Shown one piece after another: positions 6,300-13,067 of a DNA stretch of 18,624 nucleotides (position 1 is its first letter; each line of letters opens with the position of its first letter). The stretch is from CALWRM01 sp050309765 (lineage in GTDB: Bacteria; Bacillota; Clostridia; Christensenellales; UBA1750), in the NCBI GenBank assembly GCA_050309765.1, contig JBNRMU010000138.1:1-18624 (forward strand), read 5' to 3'. Made by a program: the position numbers and the translations under genes. Below the pieces are notes generated by a model that saw only the letters and a list, made by a program, of their open reading frames with translations, did no database searches and had not been told where the DNA came from.

Positions 6300-8192
6300 T
6301 TACCAGATCTCGCTTTCCAGCGCGTTGCGCGCGGCGAGTATGTACTTGGACGTATCCAGGGGATGCACGCCGCGGCGGGGGGCGGTTTTGCCCAGCTCCA
6401 GCGGGCAGGGCGCATAGCCGATGAGCCTTTCCACCATAAGGCCGCGGCCGCCGGTCATGGCGGCGAGCTTCACGGGCAGGTCCAGCGTGGTGGCCGCCGG
6501 CGCCCTGGCCGAGAGCACGGCCATTTCGCCCACGCGCTGCGGCGCGTCGAACACGGCCCTGAGGGTGGAAAGCTCGGCCATCAGGCGGCCGATGGCGTTT
6601 TCCGGCACCGTCAGGCGCATTTCCAGCATCGGCTCCAGCAGCACGCTGCCGCCGTTTCTAAGCCCGTCCATGATGCCCATGGGCGTTGCCAGCACAAAAT
6701 CCAGCGGGTGGGTGTGGATGGGGTGGTCGCTGCCGTCGAAAAGCTCGATCTGAACATCGGTGACCTCCCAGCCCAGCATGCCCTGCTCCAGCGCCCGCGG
6801 CAGGGTCTGCTCCACCTGGCGGCGGTAGCGATAGGGGATCTTGCGCGGCTCCACCGTGCAGAGGTATCTGACGCCGCTGCCCCTGGGCAGGGGCGTTAAG
6901 CGGAAGTACATAATGGCCCAGCAGGGCTTTGGCATGGTGTAGGCGACAAAGCCCGTCGCCTCGCGCTCGATGGTCTCCTTATACACTACGCTGGGCGCGG
7001 AAAAGCGGCAGGCGATGCCGTATTCTTCTTTTAAAACGCTCTCCAGTATCTCGGTCTGGATGGCGCCCATCAGGTGGACGAACAGCTCGTGCGTAAAGGG
7101 CGACCAGCTGGCCCTGAGGCTCGGGTCCATGAGGGAGAGCTCCTCCAGCGCGGCCTTGAGCTGGCGAAGCTGGCCGGGATCCTCCGGCTCGGCCTTGGCG
7201 GAAAGCAGGGGCTCGGCCAGGTGGGCGGCCCCACGGCCGGAGGGCAGATCGTTTTCTTCGCCCAGCAGGTCGCCCGCGCGCACGGCCTCCAATCCGTACA
7301 CCACGCCGATCTCGCCGGCGCAAAGCTCGCCCGCGTCCTGCATCTTAAGCCCTTCCACGCGGCGGATCTGGCTGATCTTGCTGTCCATCAGGGGCAGGCG
7401 GTTTTGCAGGCGGCCGCTATACAGGCGCACATAGGCCGCGCGGCCCATGGTCTTGTCAAAGCTTAGGGCAAACACGCGGCCGCTTAAGGGCGCGTCCGCG
7501 TCGCCTGCGGGCTCGGGCAGGTAGTCGATCACCGCCTGCAGCAGCTCCTCCAATCCTTCGCCGCGCAGGGCCGCGCCGCACAAAACCGGATAGGCCTCGC
7601 GCCGGAGCACGCGGCGGCGCAGGGCGGAGACCAGCTCGTCCCTTTCCGGCAGTTCGCCGGATAAATAGCGCTCCAAATACTCGTCGTTTTCCTCGCAGGC
7701 GGCCTCACAGAAGGCCGTTTCGTCCCACAGGGGCACGGCGTTTGCGCCCAGATCGCGGCGGAGGCCTTCCAGCGCGCGCTGCCTGTCCGCGCCCACGCGA
7801 TCCAGCTTATTGATGAAAAAAAGCACGGGGATGCGCGCTTTTTTAAGAGCGGAAAAGTACAATTCCGTTTGCGCCTGCACGCCCTCCACGGCGGAAACGA
7901 CCAGGATCGCCCCGTCGATGGCCCAGATGGCGCGCTCCACCTCCGCCGCAAAGTCCGCATGGCCCGGGGTGTCCACCAGGGTGATGGTGGTATCGTTTTG
8001 CACAAAGCTTGCCACGGAGGCGCGCACGGAGATGCCGCGCCGCCTTTCCACCCCCATGGTATCGGTGTGGGCGGTGCCTTCGTCTACGCTGCCCAGGGTC
8101 TGTATGGCCCCGCAGCGGTGCAGAAACCACTCGCTGATGGTGGTCTTGCCGGCGTCCGCATGGGCAAGTATGCCTATGTTTCTTTGCCTCAT
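6300..8192 (-). CDS. Tet(M)-like ribosomal-protection/translation-factor GTPase
   Basis: A 630-residue EF-G-like GTPase close in length and layout to Tet(M)/Tet(O) ribosomal protection proteins, which displace tetracycline from the ribosome. The GTPase domain has the P-loop AHADAGKTT (residues 10-18), switch I RRGISVRAS, DTPGHADF (74-81, with catalytic-type His78) and NKLD (128-131). Later domains follow the EF-G order. The domain IV loop reads HPIHTHPLDF where Tet(M) has SPVSTPADF. The C-terminus PRRGVHPLDTSKYIL corresponds to the Tet(M) tail. Position and codon style match the neighbours: it starts 11 bases after dnaB and ends 30 bases before walJ, with no mobile-element sequence around it. 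Its ribosome binding site is weak. It may be a resistance determinant or, more likely here, a resident paralogue with a housekeeping role on the ribosome. Confidence 0.88.
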   Translation of the reverse strand: MRQRNIGILAHADAGKTTISEWFLHRCGAIQTLGSVDEGTAHTDTMGVERRRGISVRASVASFVQNDTTITLVDTPGHADFAAEVERAIWAIDGAILVVSAVEGVQAQTELYFSALKKARIPVLFFINKLDRVGADRQRALEGLRRDLGANAVPLWDETAFCEAACEENDEYLERYLSGELPERDELVSALRRRVLRREAYPVLCGAALRGEGLEELLQAVIDYLPEPAGDADAPLSGRVFALSFDKTMGRAAYVRLYSGRLQNRLPLMDSKISQIRRVEGLKMQDAGELCAGEIGVVYGLEAVRAGDLLGEENDLPSGRGAAHLAEPLLSAKAEPEDPGQLRQLKAALEELSLMDPSLRASWSPFTHELFVHLMGAIQTEILESVLKEEYGIACRFSAPSVVYKETIEREATGFVAYTMPKPCWAIMYFRLTPLPRGSGVRYLCTVEPRKIPYRYRRQVEQTLPRALEQGMLGWEVTDVQIELFDGSDHPIHTHPLDFVLATPMGIMDGLRNGGSVLLEPMLEMRLTVPENAIGRLMAELSTLRAVFDAPQRVGEMAVLSARAPAATTLDLPVKLAAMTGGRGLMVERLIGYAPCPLELGKTAPRRGVHPLDTSKYILAARNALESEIW

Positions 8193-8203
8193 ATGTATCT
8201 GTA

Positions 8204-9577
8204 TCAGCCCTGCAGGGAGCCCGCCAGGTTCATAAAGCGGGTGTATTCGCCGCGGTAGGCGAGCTTTACGGTGCCAAGGGGGCCGTTGCGCTGCTTTTGC
8301 AAAATGACCTCGGCCACGCCCTTGTCCTCGGTGTCGGGGTTGTAGTATTCGTCGCGGTACAGGAACATGACCACGTCGGCGTCCTGCTCGATGGCGCCCG
8401 AATCGCGCAGGTCGGAAAGCACGGGCCTATGGTCGGCGCGGCCCTCCGAGGCGCGGGAAAGCTGCGAGCCCACGATGATGGGCACGTTCAGCTCCAGGGC
8501 CAGTATCTTCATCTGGCGCGAGATCTCGGAAACCTCGCTCTGGCGCGAGTCGCGCTGGCGGGGCGAGTTCATCAGCTGCAGATAGTCGATCATCACCAGG
8601 TCCAGCCCGCGTTCCAGCTGCAGCCGTCTGCAGCGCGAGCGCAGCTCCGGCAGGGTGATGGAGGAGGTATCGTCAAAGTAGATGTTGGCGCCGGCCAAAG
8701 GGCCCATGGCGGCGGCCAGCTTTTCCCAAGCCGCGTCGCCCAGGTTGCCCTGGCGCACGCTTTGCAGGTTCACGTGGGCCTCCGAGCACAGGGCGCGGTT
8801 GGCAAGCTGCACGTTTGGCATCTCCAGGGAGAAGAAGGCCACGGTTTTTTTGCCCACCATGGAGGCGTACTGCGCCATGTTGAGCATAAAGGCCGTTTTG
8901 CCCATGGAAGGCCTTGCCGCCACCAGGATGAATTCGCCGCCGTGAAAGCCCGTGGTGAGCCGGTCCAGCTCCGTAAAGCCGGAGGGAACGCCGCTGATGC
9001 GGCCCTTGTTCACGTACAATTCCTCTATCTGGGCATAGGCCTTGATCAGCGTCTGGTGGATGTGCTCCAGGGAGTCGCCGCCGCGGCGCATGGCGATGTT
9101 GTACACGGCCTTTTCGGCGTCGTCCAGTATGGTAAAGACGGGCTTTTGCGCCTCGAAGCAGTCGCGGGTGATGCCCGCGCAGGCGGCGATCAGCTGCCGC
9201 AGGACGGACTTTTCGCGCACCAGGGCGATGTAGCTTTTAACGTTGGCGGAGGTGGGCACATACTGCGAAAGCTCCACCAGATACGCCGCGCCGCCCACGC
9301 CCTCGAGCGTTCCCCGGGAGGAAAGCTCGTCCATCAGCGTGACAAAGTCCACCGGCCGTCCGGCGGCGTTGACGGACTGGCAGGCGTCGAAGATCTCCTT
9401 GTGCTCCGGCAGGTAAAAGTCCTGCGGGGTCAGGCTTTCCATGGCCAGCATCACGGCCTCGCGGTCGATGAGCATGGAGCCCAGCGTGCTGCGCTCGGCC
9501 TCCAGGCTGCGGGGCGCGCTGCGGCTTTGGCTGTCCTCGGCCGGATATAGCTGGGCCGTATCCTCATACTGTGTCAT
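8204..9577 (-). CDS. dnaB: Replicative DNA helicase DnaB
   Basis: A 457-residue hexameric replicative helicase that unwinds DNA ahead of the fork and recruits primase. The N-terminal primase-interacting helical domain (about residues 22-125, starting PRSLEAERSTLGSML) leads through a linker to the RecA-like domain. That domain carries Walker A ARPSMGKTAF (221-230), Walker B DLVMIDYLQL, the GSQLSR motif and a late DSGAIEQDADVVMFLYR block. No intein interrupts it. I choose the ATG at 9577; a TTG three bases earlier has slightly better spacing from GGAAGG and cannot be excluded. The gene lies 25 bases after the ArsR-type gene and appears to be co-transcribed with it. It is followed closely by the Tet(M)-like gene. 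Confidence 0.97.
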   Translation of the reverse strand: MTQYEDTAQLYPAEDSQSRSAPRSLEAERSTLGSMLIDREAVMLAMESLTPQDFYLPEHKEIFDACQSVNAAGRPVDFVTLMDELSSRGTLEGVGGAAYLVELSQYVPTSANVKSYIALVREKSVLRQLIAACAGITRDCFEAQKPVFTILDDAEKAVYNIAMRRGGDSLEHIHQTLIKAYAQIEELYVNKGRISGVPSGFTELDRLTTGFHGGEFILVAARPSMGKTAFMLNMAQYASMVGKKTVAFFSLEMPNVQLANRALCSEAHVNLQSVRQGNLGDAAWEKLAAAMGPLAGANIYFDDTSSITLPELRSRCRRLQLERGLDLVMIDYLQLMNSPRQRDSRQSEVSEISRQMKILALELNVPIIVGSQLSRASEGRADHRPVLSDLRDSGAIEQDADVVMFLYRDEYYNPDTEDKGVAEVILQKQRNGPLGTVKLAYRGEYTRFMNLAGSLQG

Positions 9578-9602
9578 CAATAAGCTTCCTTCCGCTGTGT
9601 GG

Positions 9603-9962
9603 CTATTCCATCACGTGCTCGAGACCCTGCTCGAACACCTGGTTTACGTGGTCGTCGTCCAGGGTGTAGTAGATGCTGCGGCCCTCGCGCTCGGGCTGCA
9701 CAAGGCGCGCCTGGCGCAGGATGCGCAGCTGGTGCGAGATGGCCGACTGCGTCATATGAAGCGTTTCGGCAATATCGCACACGCACAGCCGCTGGCAGTG
9801 CAGCGCCTGCAGGATGCGCACGCGCGTGGGGTCGCCCAGCACCTTGAACAGCTCGGCCAGCCGATCCACCTGCTCGGGGGGGCTCATAGCGGCTCTGGCC
9901 TGCTGGATGGCGTCCACGTGCAGTTCCGTGGATTCACACACTTCGCGATCGATTTCCGACAT
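9603..9962 (-). CDS. ArsR/SmtB-family metal-sensing repressor with two metal sites
   Basis: A 119-residue winged-helix repressor of the ArsR/SmtB family, which leaves its operator when metal binds. The DNA-binding helix reads HMTQSAISHQLRILRQARLV, and the wing contains REGRSIYYTL. Two metal sites are visible. The alpha3 site has Cys60-Val-Cys62 (RLCVCDIA), with Cys9 and His15 in the N-terminal arm as possible extra ligands, as in CadC and ZiaR. The alpha5 site has Asp103-x-His105-x10-His116-x2-Glu119, the exact spacing of the SmtB zinc site. Zinc or cadmium sensing is thus likely, although the metal is inferred. The ATG at 9962 has a GGGGGAG ribosome binding site. No metal pump or metallothionein gene is nearby; the next gene on its transcript is dnaB. 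Confidence 0.92.
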   Translation of the reverse strand: MSEIDREVCESTELHVDAIQQARAAMSPPEQVDRLAELFKVLGDPTRVRILQALHCQRLCVCDIAETLHMTQSAISHQLRILRQARLVQPEREGRSIYYTLDDDHVNQVFEQGLEHVME

Positions 9963-10001
9963 GCGTTTTCTCCCCCTTGCTCCCTGTGGTTATTCCAATT
10001 C

Positions 10002-10030
10002 AGTATAGCAAAAATGCGCGGCCCTGTCTA
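10002..10030 (-). promoter_or_regulatory. Promoter of the arsR-dnaB transcript
   Basis: On the minus strand there is TAGACA (10030-10025), a 17-base spacer and TATACT (10007-10002), each one mismatch from the sigma-A consensus. It lies about 40 bases upstream of the ArsR-type start. A short inverted repeat TGG-n5-CCA (9987-9997) lies just downstream of the -10 box. The typical 12-2-12 ArsR operator was not found, so autoregulation is unproven. Confidence 0.75.
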
Positions 10031-10117
10031 ACGCTTTGGGGCGCAAAAAGTCATTTTAAAGAATCGATGAAGAAATCGTGTTTTTGCTAAGCTTTGTTTG
10101 ACCGGGCCAAAAAAGCT

Positions 10118-10146
10118 TTGACGCGGATAGGGCCCTGTGCTAGGAT
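10118..10146 (+). promoter_or_regulatory. Promoter of the ECF S-component gene
   Basis: TTGACG (10118-10123), a 17-base spacer and TAGGAT (10141-10146) form a good sigma-A-type promoter. The transcript would start only about 20 bases before the ATG at 10174. That leaves no room for a vitamin riboswitch such as those that often control ECF transporters. Confidence 0.65.
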
Positions 10147-10173
10147 GAAAAAACAAAAAGGGGGTGTGTGCGG

Positions 10174-10674
10174 ATGCAACAAAAAAACAAACTGCATCTG
10201 ATGGTGTTCAGCGGCCTGTTCGCGGCCCTGATCGCCCTTGCCACCATGTTTTTCAAGATCCCGACGGCCATCGGCTATGCCAACCTTGGCGACGGCTTTA
10301 TCCTGGGCGCGGCGGTGCTGCTGGGCCCGCTTGCCGGCGCGGCGGCAGGTCTGGGCTCCATGCTGGCCGATCTTTTGCTCGGCTACGGCGCTTATGCGCC
10401 GGCCACGCTGGTCATCAAAGGCCTGATGGGCGTGCTGGCCGGCTTTCTGCTGCGCAAAAAGCGGAGCGAGAAGCTCTGGTTCCAAACCGCCGCCATGGCC
10501 CTTGCCGAGCTTTTGATGGTGTTTGGCTATTTCGTTTTTGAATGGGCGCTGTACGGCCTGGCCGCGGCGCTTGGCAGCGTGTGGCCCAACCTTGCCCAGG
10601 GCGCGGTGGGCCTTGTGCTGGGGCTGATCCTGCGGCCGCTGCTTATAAAGCTCTACGCCAATTTCAACAGGTAG
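10174..10674 (+). CDS. ECF transporter S component, substrate unknown
   Basis: A 166-residue integral membrane protein with about six hydrophobic segments and a short basic C-terminus, the size and layout of an energy-coupling-factor substrate-binding (S) subunit. The segment GYANLGDGFILGAAVLLGP and the following GSMLADLLLGYGAYAPATL are typical of the group that includes vitamin and pyrimidine-precursor S components. The ATG at 10174 is chosen over the GTG at 10168 because the AGGGGG site is nine bases from the ATG and too close to the GTG. No EcfA or EcfT gene is in the window, so it probably shares a module encoded elsewhere (group II). The substrate cannot be assigned. A GNAT gene begins 11 bases after its stop codon. 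Confidence 0.85.
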   Translation: MQQKNKLHLMVFSGLFAALIALATMFFKIPTAIGYANLGDGFILGAAVLLGPLAGAAAGLGSMLADLLLGYGAYAPATLVIKGLMGVLAGFLLRKKRSEKLWFQTAAMALAELLMVFGYFVFEWALYGLAAALGSVWPNLAQGAVGLVLGLILRPLLIKLYANFNR

Positions 10675-10685
10675 GAGAGATGGGC

Positions 10686-11135
10686 ATGGACTATACGCTG
10701 CGCCAGGCCGCGCCCGGGGACAGGCCGGCCATCGAGGCGCTGTTCCTCCAGATGCTGCAAACGATCTACCAAAAGCAGGACGTGCGCGGCTATGAGGACG
10801 GCTATCTGGACAGGTTCTTTTCCGGCAGCGGCGACGTGATCTTTGTTGCGCAGGCTGGGCAGGACACGGTCGCCTTCCTTTCCGTCGAGCATCACCGTGA
10901 GGCGGTCGAGTACCTGTATTTCGACGATTTTTGCGTGGATGCGGCCCACCGCGGCAAGGGCCTCGGCACGGCGCTGGTCGCCATGGCCGAACAGCATGCG
11001 GGACAGCTTGGCGTGAAACTGCTCGTTTTGCACGTGGAAAAAACGAACACGGCGGCCCTGCGCCTGTACCGGCGGCTGGGCTTTGTGCCGGACGAGGAAA
11101 AGGGAACGCGCCTTAGGATGCTCAAATGGCTGTAA
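10686..11135 (+). CDS. GNAT-family N-acetyltransferase
   Basis: A 149-residue acetyl-CoA-dependent acetyltransferase. The CoA-binding motif A is clear: FDDFCVDAAHRGKGLGTALV, with R-G-K-G-L-G at about 89-94. Motif B follows later as LHVEKTNTAALRLYRRLGFV, with the family's usual N-x-A-x-x-L-Y-x-x-x-G-F pattern. The start is the ATG at 10686 because AGGAG lies eight bases before it; the ATG at 10680 is only two bases from that site. It forms a two-gene unit with the ECF S component and ends at a strong terminator. The acceptor (protein N-terminus, amine, or antibiotic) cannot be told from sequence. The tyrosine-rich N-terminal part is compatible with a small-molecule acceptor. Confidence 0.9.
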   Translation: MDYTLRQAAPGDRPAIEALFLQMLQTIYQKQDVRGYEDGYLDRFFSGSGDVIFVAQAGQDTVAFLSVEHHREAVEYLYFDDFCVDAAHRGKGLGTALVAMAEQHAGQLGVKLLVLHVEKTNTAALRLYRRLGFVPDEEKGTRLRMLKWL

Positions 11136-11171
11136 GCGCCGCAGTTTCTTTGCAAATCGGGACAAAAACAA

Positions 11172-11217
11172 AAGGCTTTATCGTGAAACGTTTGCGATAA
11201 AGCCTTGTTTTTTTATA
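11172..11217. terminator. Bidirectional intrinsic terminator after the GNAT gene
   Basis: A perfect 12-bp stem (AAGGCTTTATCG at 11172-11183 with its complement at 11195-11206) encloses an 11-base loop, followed by GTTTTTTT. On the other strand an interrupted T-run also follows. It separates the convergent GNAT gene and the acyltransferase-fold gene. Confidence 0.92.
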
Positions 11218-11245
11218 AGTCAGCATGAATGCTTGCGCCCAGAAG

Positions 11246-12073
11246 TTATTTTTGCTTGGGCACGTAGGGCGTTTCCAGCAGCTCCGGCTTTTCCAGATAG
11301 GTCTGCATGCGCTGGAAGGCGTAGGCGAAATAGTGGCCGGAGGCGATCCTCTCGTCCATGACCACGCCCAGGGGCAGGCAGCGCTCAAAGACGATCTCGC
11401 CCTTCACGCGGCGCGGCACCTCGCGCATGTTGCCGATGGTGAGCACGATGGAGCAGGTGCCAAAGTCGTACACGTGGTGGTAGATGTGGTTGGTGCGGAT
11501 GGAGGCCAGGTTGGACACCACCAGGGAGGTGTGGAAGGGGCTGGCCTCGATGATGGACTTGGGCATGATGCCGTGCTTATCCATCCATTTGAGCAGCTTG
11601 ACCGCCACGGTCACCAGGCCGGGTATGCTGAGCAGCGTGGTCATGAGCTTGTCCGTGCTGTTGTTGTCGCCGCTGGCACGGTTGTTTTGCACATATTCGT
11701 CTATGGTCCTTTGCACGGTGAACAGGTCGGTGCCCGGCTCAAGATACATCTTGGACATGGTGCCGTCGTCCTCGCCGGGCTTTAGCACCACCATGGCTAC
11801 GCTGAAATCGTTGCGGTCGTAAATCTTTTTGTTGACGATGAAGCGGTTGAGCATGGGAAATTCCGCCACGATGCGCGTATAGGCCGCCACCACCAGGGCA
11901 AGATAGCTGATGGCCAGGCCTTTTTCGCGGGCCTTGGCGCGATATTTTTGCAGCGGGGCCACGGGAATATCCACCGTGACCATGTTCATGGCGTCGTAGC
12001 GCTTTTCCATGATGTAGGGCACGATGGCGTACATGGGCTCCGAGGCCTTTACGCGCTTTCCGTCTGATCTCAT
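11246..12073 (-). CDS. CAT/E2-type acyltransferase-fold protein with altered active site
   Basis: A 275-residue protein related to the catalytic domain of 2-oxo acid dehydrogenase E2 subunits and chloramphenicol acetyltransferase. There is no lipoyl or peripheral-subunit-binding domain. These trimeric enzymes transfer acyl groups from CoA using the motif D-H-R-x-x-D-G near the C-terminus. Here the equivalent stretch is DERIASG at residues 240-246, so the catalytic His is Glu241 and the structural Asp is Ser245. Conventional acyl transfer is therefore unlikely. Other family blocks are kept (ISYLALVVAAYTRIVAEFPMLN, SPFHTSLVVSNLASI, CSIVLTIGNMREVP). The ATG at 12073 has AAGGAGG six bases upstream; an open frame continues upstream but lacks such a site. 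It is a single-gene unit, divergent from the SDR-GT4 pair. Function unknown. Confidence 0.82.
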   Translation of the reverse strand: MRSDGKRVKASEPMYAIVPYIMEKRYDAMNMVTVDIPVAPLQKYRAKAREKGLAISYLALVVAAYTRIVAEFPMLNRFIVNKKIYDRNDFSVAMVVLKPGEDDGTMSKMYLEPGTDLFTVQRTIDEYVQNNRASGDNNSTDKLMTTLLSIPGLVTVAVKLLKWMDKHGIMPKSIIEASPFHTSLVVSNLASIRTNHIYHHVYDFGTCSIVLTIGNMREVPRRVKGEIVFERCLPLGVVMDERIASGHYFAYAFQRMQTYLEKPELLETPYVPKQK

Positions 12074-12125
12074 GGAAAGCCTCCTTTCGTTCGACAAAAT
12101 GCAGCAATGGTGTCTATCTGCATGC

Positions 12126-12131
12126 AGTATA
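12126..12131 (-). promoter_or_regulatory. Possible -10 element of the acyltransferase-fold gene
   Basis: TATACT on the minus strand, 53 bases before the ATG at 12073, overlapping a perfect 10-base palindrome CTGCATGCAG (12118-12127). No convincing -35 element lies at the right distance. The palindrome could be an operator, but it is short and may be chance. Confidence 0.35.
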
Positions 12132-12192
12132 TACGCAAAATATGAACAGTTTGTGAACAAAAGGCCTGTTTTTCAAAGTTTCTTTACAAAAC

Positions 12193-12221
12193 TTGCGCCA
12201 ATGGGGCATGGATGCTATTGT
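12193..12221 (+). promoter_or_regulatory. Putative promoter of the SDR-GT4 pair
   Basis: TTGCGC (12193-12198), a 17-base spacer and TATTGT (12216-12221) preceded by TGC, which makes an extended -10. It lies about 49 bases before the GTG start at 12270. The -35 box is a weak match. Confidence 0.45.
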
Positions 12222-12269
12222 AGGAGAAGGGGCGCAGTGCCCCAATCCGAACAACAGGAGGTCTTTGGC

Positions 12270-13037
12270 GTGAGGATCGCCATTGTGACCGGCGCCAGCT
12301 CCGGCATGGGGCGCGAATTTGTGCGCGCGCTGGATGCGCGCGGCGGCCTGGACGAGATCTGGGCCGTTGCCCGCGGACAGGAGGGCCTGGACGCGCTGCG
12401 GGCGCAGACAAAAACGCCCGTGCGCACCCTGCCTCTGGACCTTGGGCAAGAAGAGGCTTATGCGCACATCGCCGCGCTGCTGGAGGCGCAAAAGCCGGCT
12501 GTCGCTTATCTTGTCAACAACGCGGGCTTTGGCAAGTTCTGCCCGCTGGAGGATCTTTCCCTGGAGCAGACGCTCTCCATGGTGGACGTCAACTGCCGGG
12601 CGGTGGCGGCGCTGTGCCGCGTCTGCCTGCCGTATCTGGCGCCGGGCAGCCGGGTATTGAATCTCAGCTCCGCCTCGGCCTTCCAGCCCCTGCCCTATAT
12701 GGAGCTGTACGCGGCCAGCAAGGTCTTCGTGCGCTACCTAAGCCGCGGCCTTAACCGCGAGCTGAAAGAACGCGGCGTTTGCGTGACCGCCGTGTGCCCT
12801 TACTGGACGAAGACCGCCTTTTTCGACCGCGCCCACGACCACGCGGGGAAAAAGCGCATCACCAAATACGAGGTGCTTTACGACCCTGCAAAGGTGGTGC
12901 AAAAGGCCCTGCGCGACGCGCAAAAGGGCCGCGACATGTCCGTATACGGGCTGTGGAACCGCTGCCAGCACGTGCTGACAAAGCTCCTGCCCCAGAGCTT
13001 TGTGATGACGCAGTGGCAGCGCCGCCAGGGGCTTTGA
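12270..13037 (+). CDS. Short-chain dehydrogenase/reductase (SDR)
   Basis: A 255-residue classical SDR oxidoreductase using NAD(P)H. The cofactor motif TGASSGMG is at residues 7-14 and NNAG at 83-86. The catalytic serine lies in LNLSSASAF (about 134), with Tyr147 and Lys151 in YAASK. The start is the GTG at 12270: it has CAGGAGG eight bases upstream and puts the Rossmann fold at the very N-terminus as expected. The open frame upstream codes nothing convincing. The usual PG motif after the active site is CPYWTKT. It is followed by the GT4 gene after 30 bases, so both probably act on one substrate, perhaps a lipid or surface sugar. The substrate is not identifiable. Confidence 0.9.
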   Translation: MRIAIVTGASSGMGREFVRALDARGGLDEIWAVARGQEGLDALRAQTKTPVRTLPLDLGQEEAYAHIAALLEAQKPAVAYLVNNAGFGKFCPLEDLSLEQTLSMVDVNCRAVAALCRVCLPYLAPGSRVLNLSSASAFQPLPYMELYAASKVFVRYLSRGLNRELKERGVCVTAVCPYWTKTAFFDRAHDHAGKKRITKYEVLYDPAKVVQKALRDAQKGRDMSVYGLWNRCQHVLTKLLPQSFVMTQWQRRQGL

Positions 13038-13067
13038 CCCCGCACCGCAGAAAGGAAGCGGTTTGAT

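Noticed and set aside
6300..8192. Acquired tetracycline-resistance transposon
   Set aside because: No integrase, recombinase, relaxase, terminal repeat or change in base composition is visible around the Tet(M)-like gene; it fits tightly between housekeeping genes.
8297..9550. Plus-strand open frame of 417 codons across dnaB
   Set aside because: Antisense shadow with no ribosome binding site or recognisable motif; dnaB is certain.
10008..10117. Riboswitch or small gene between the arsR and ECF promoters
   Set aside because: No stable stem set, conserved box or start codon with ribosome binding site was found; it is probably just spacer between divergent promoters.
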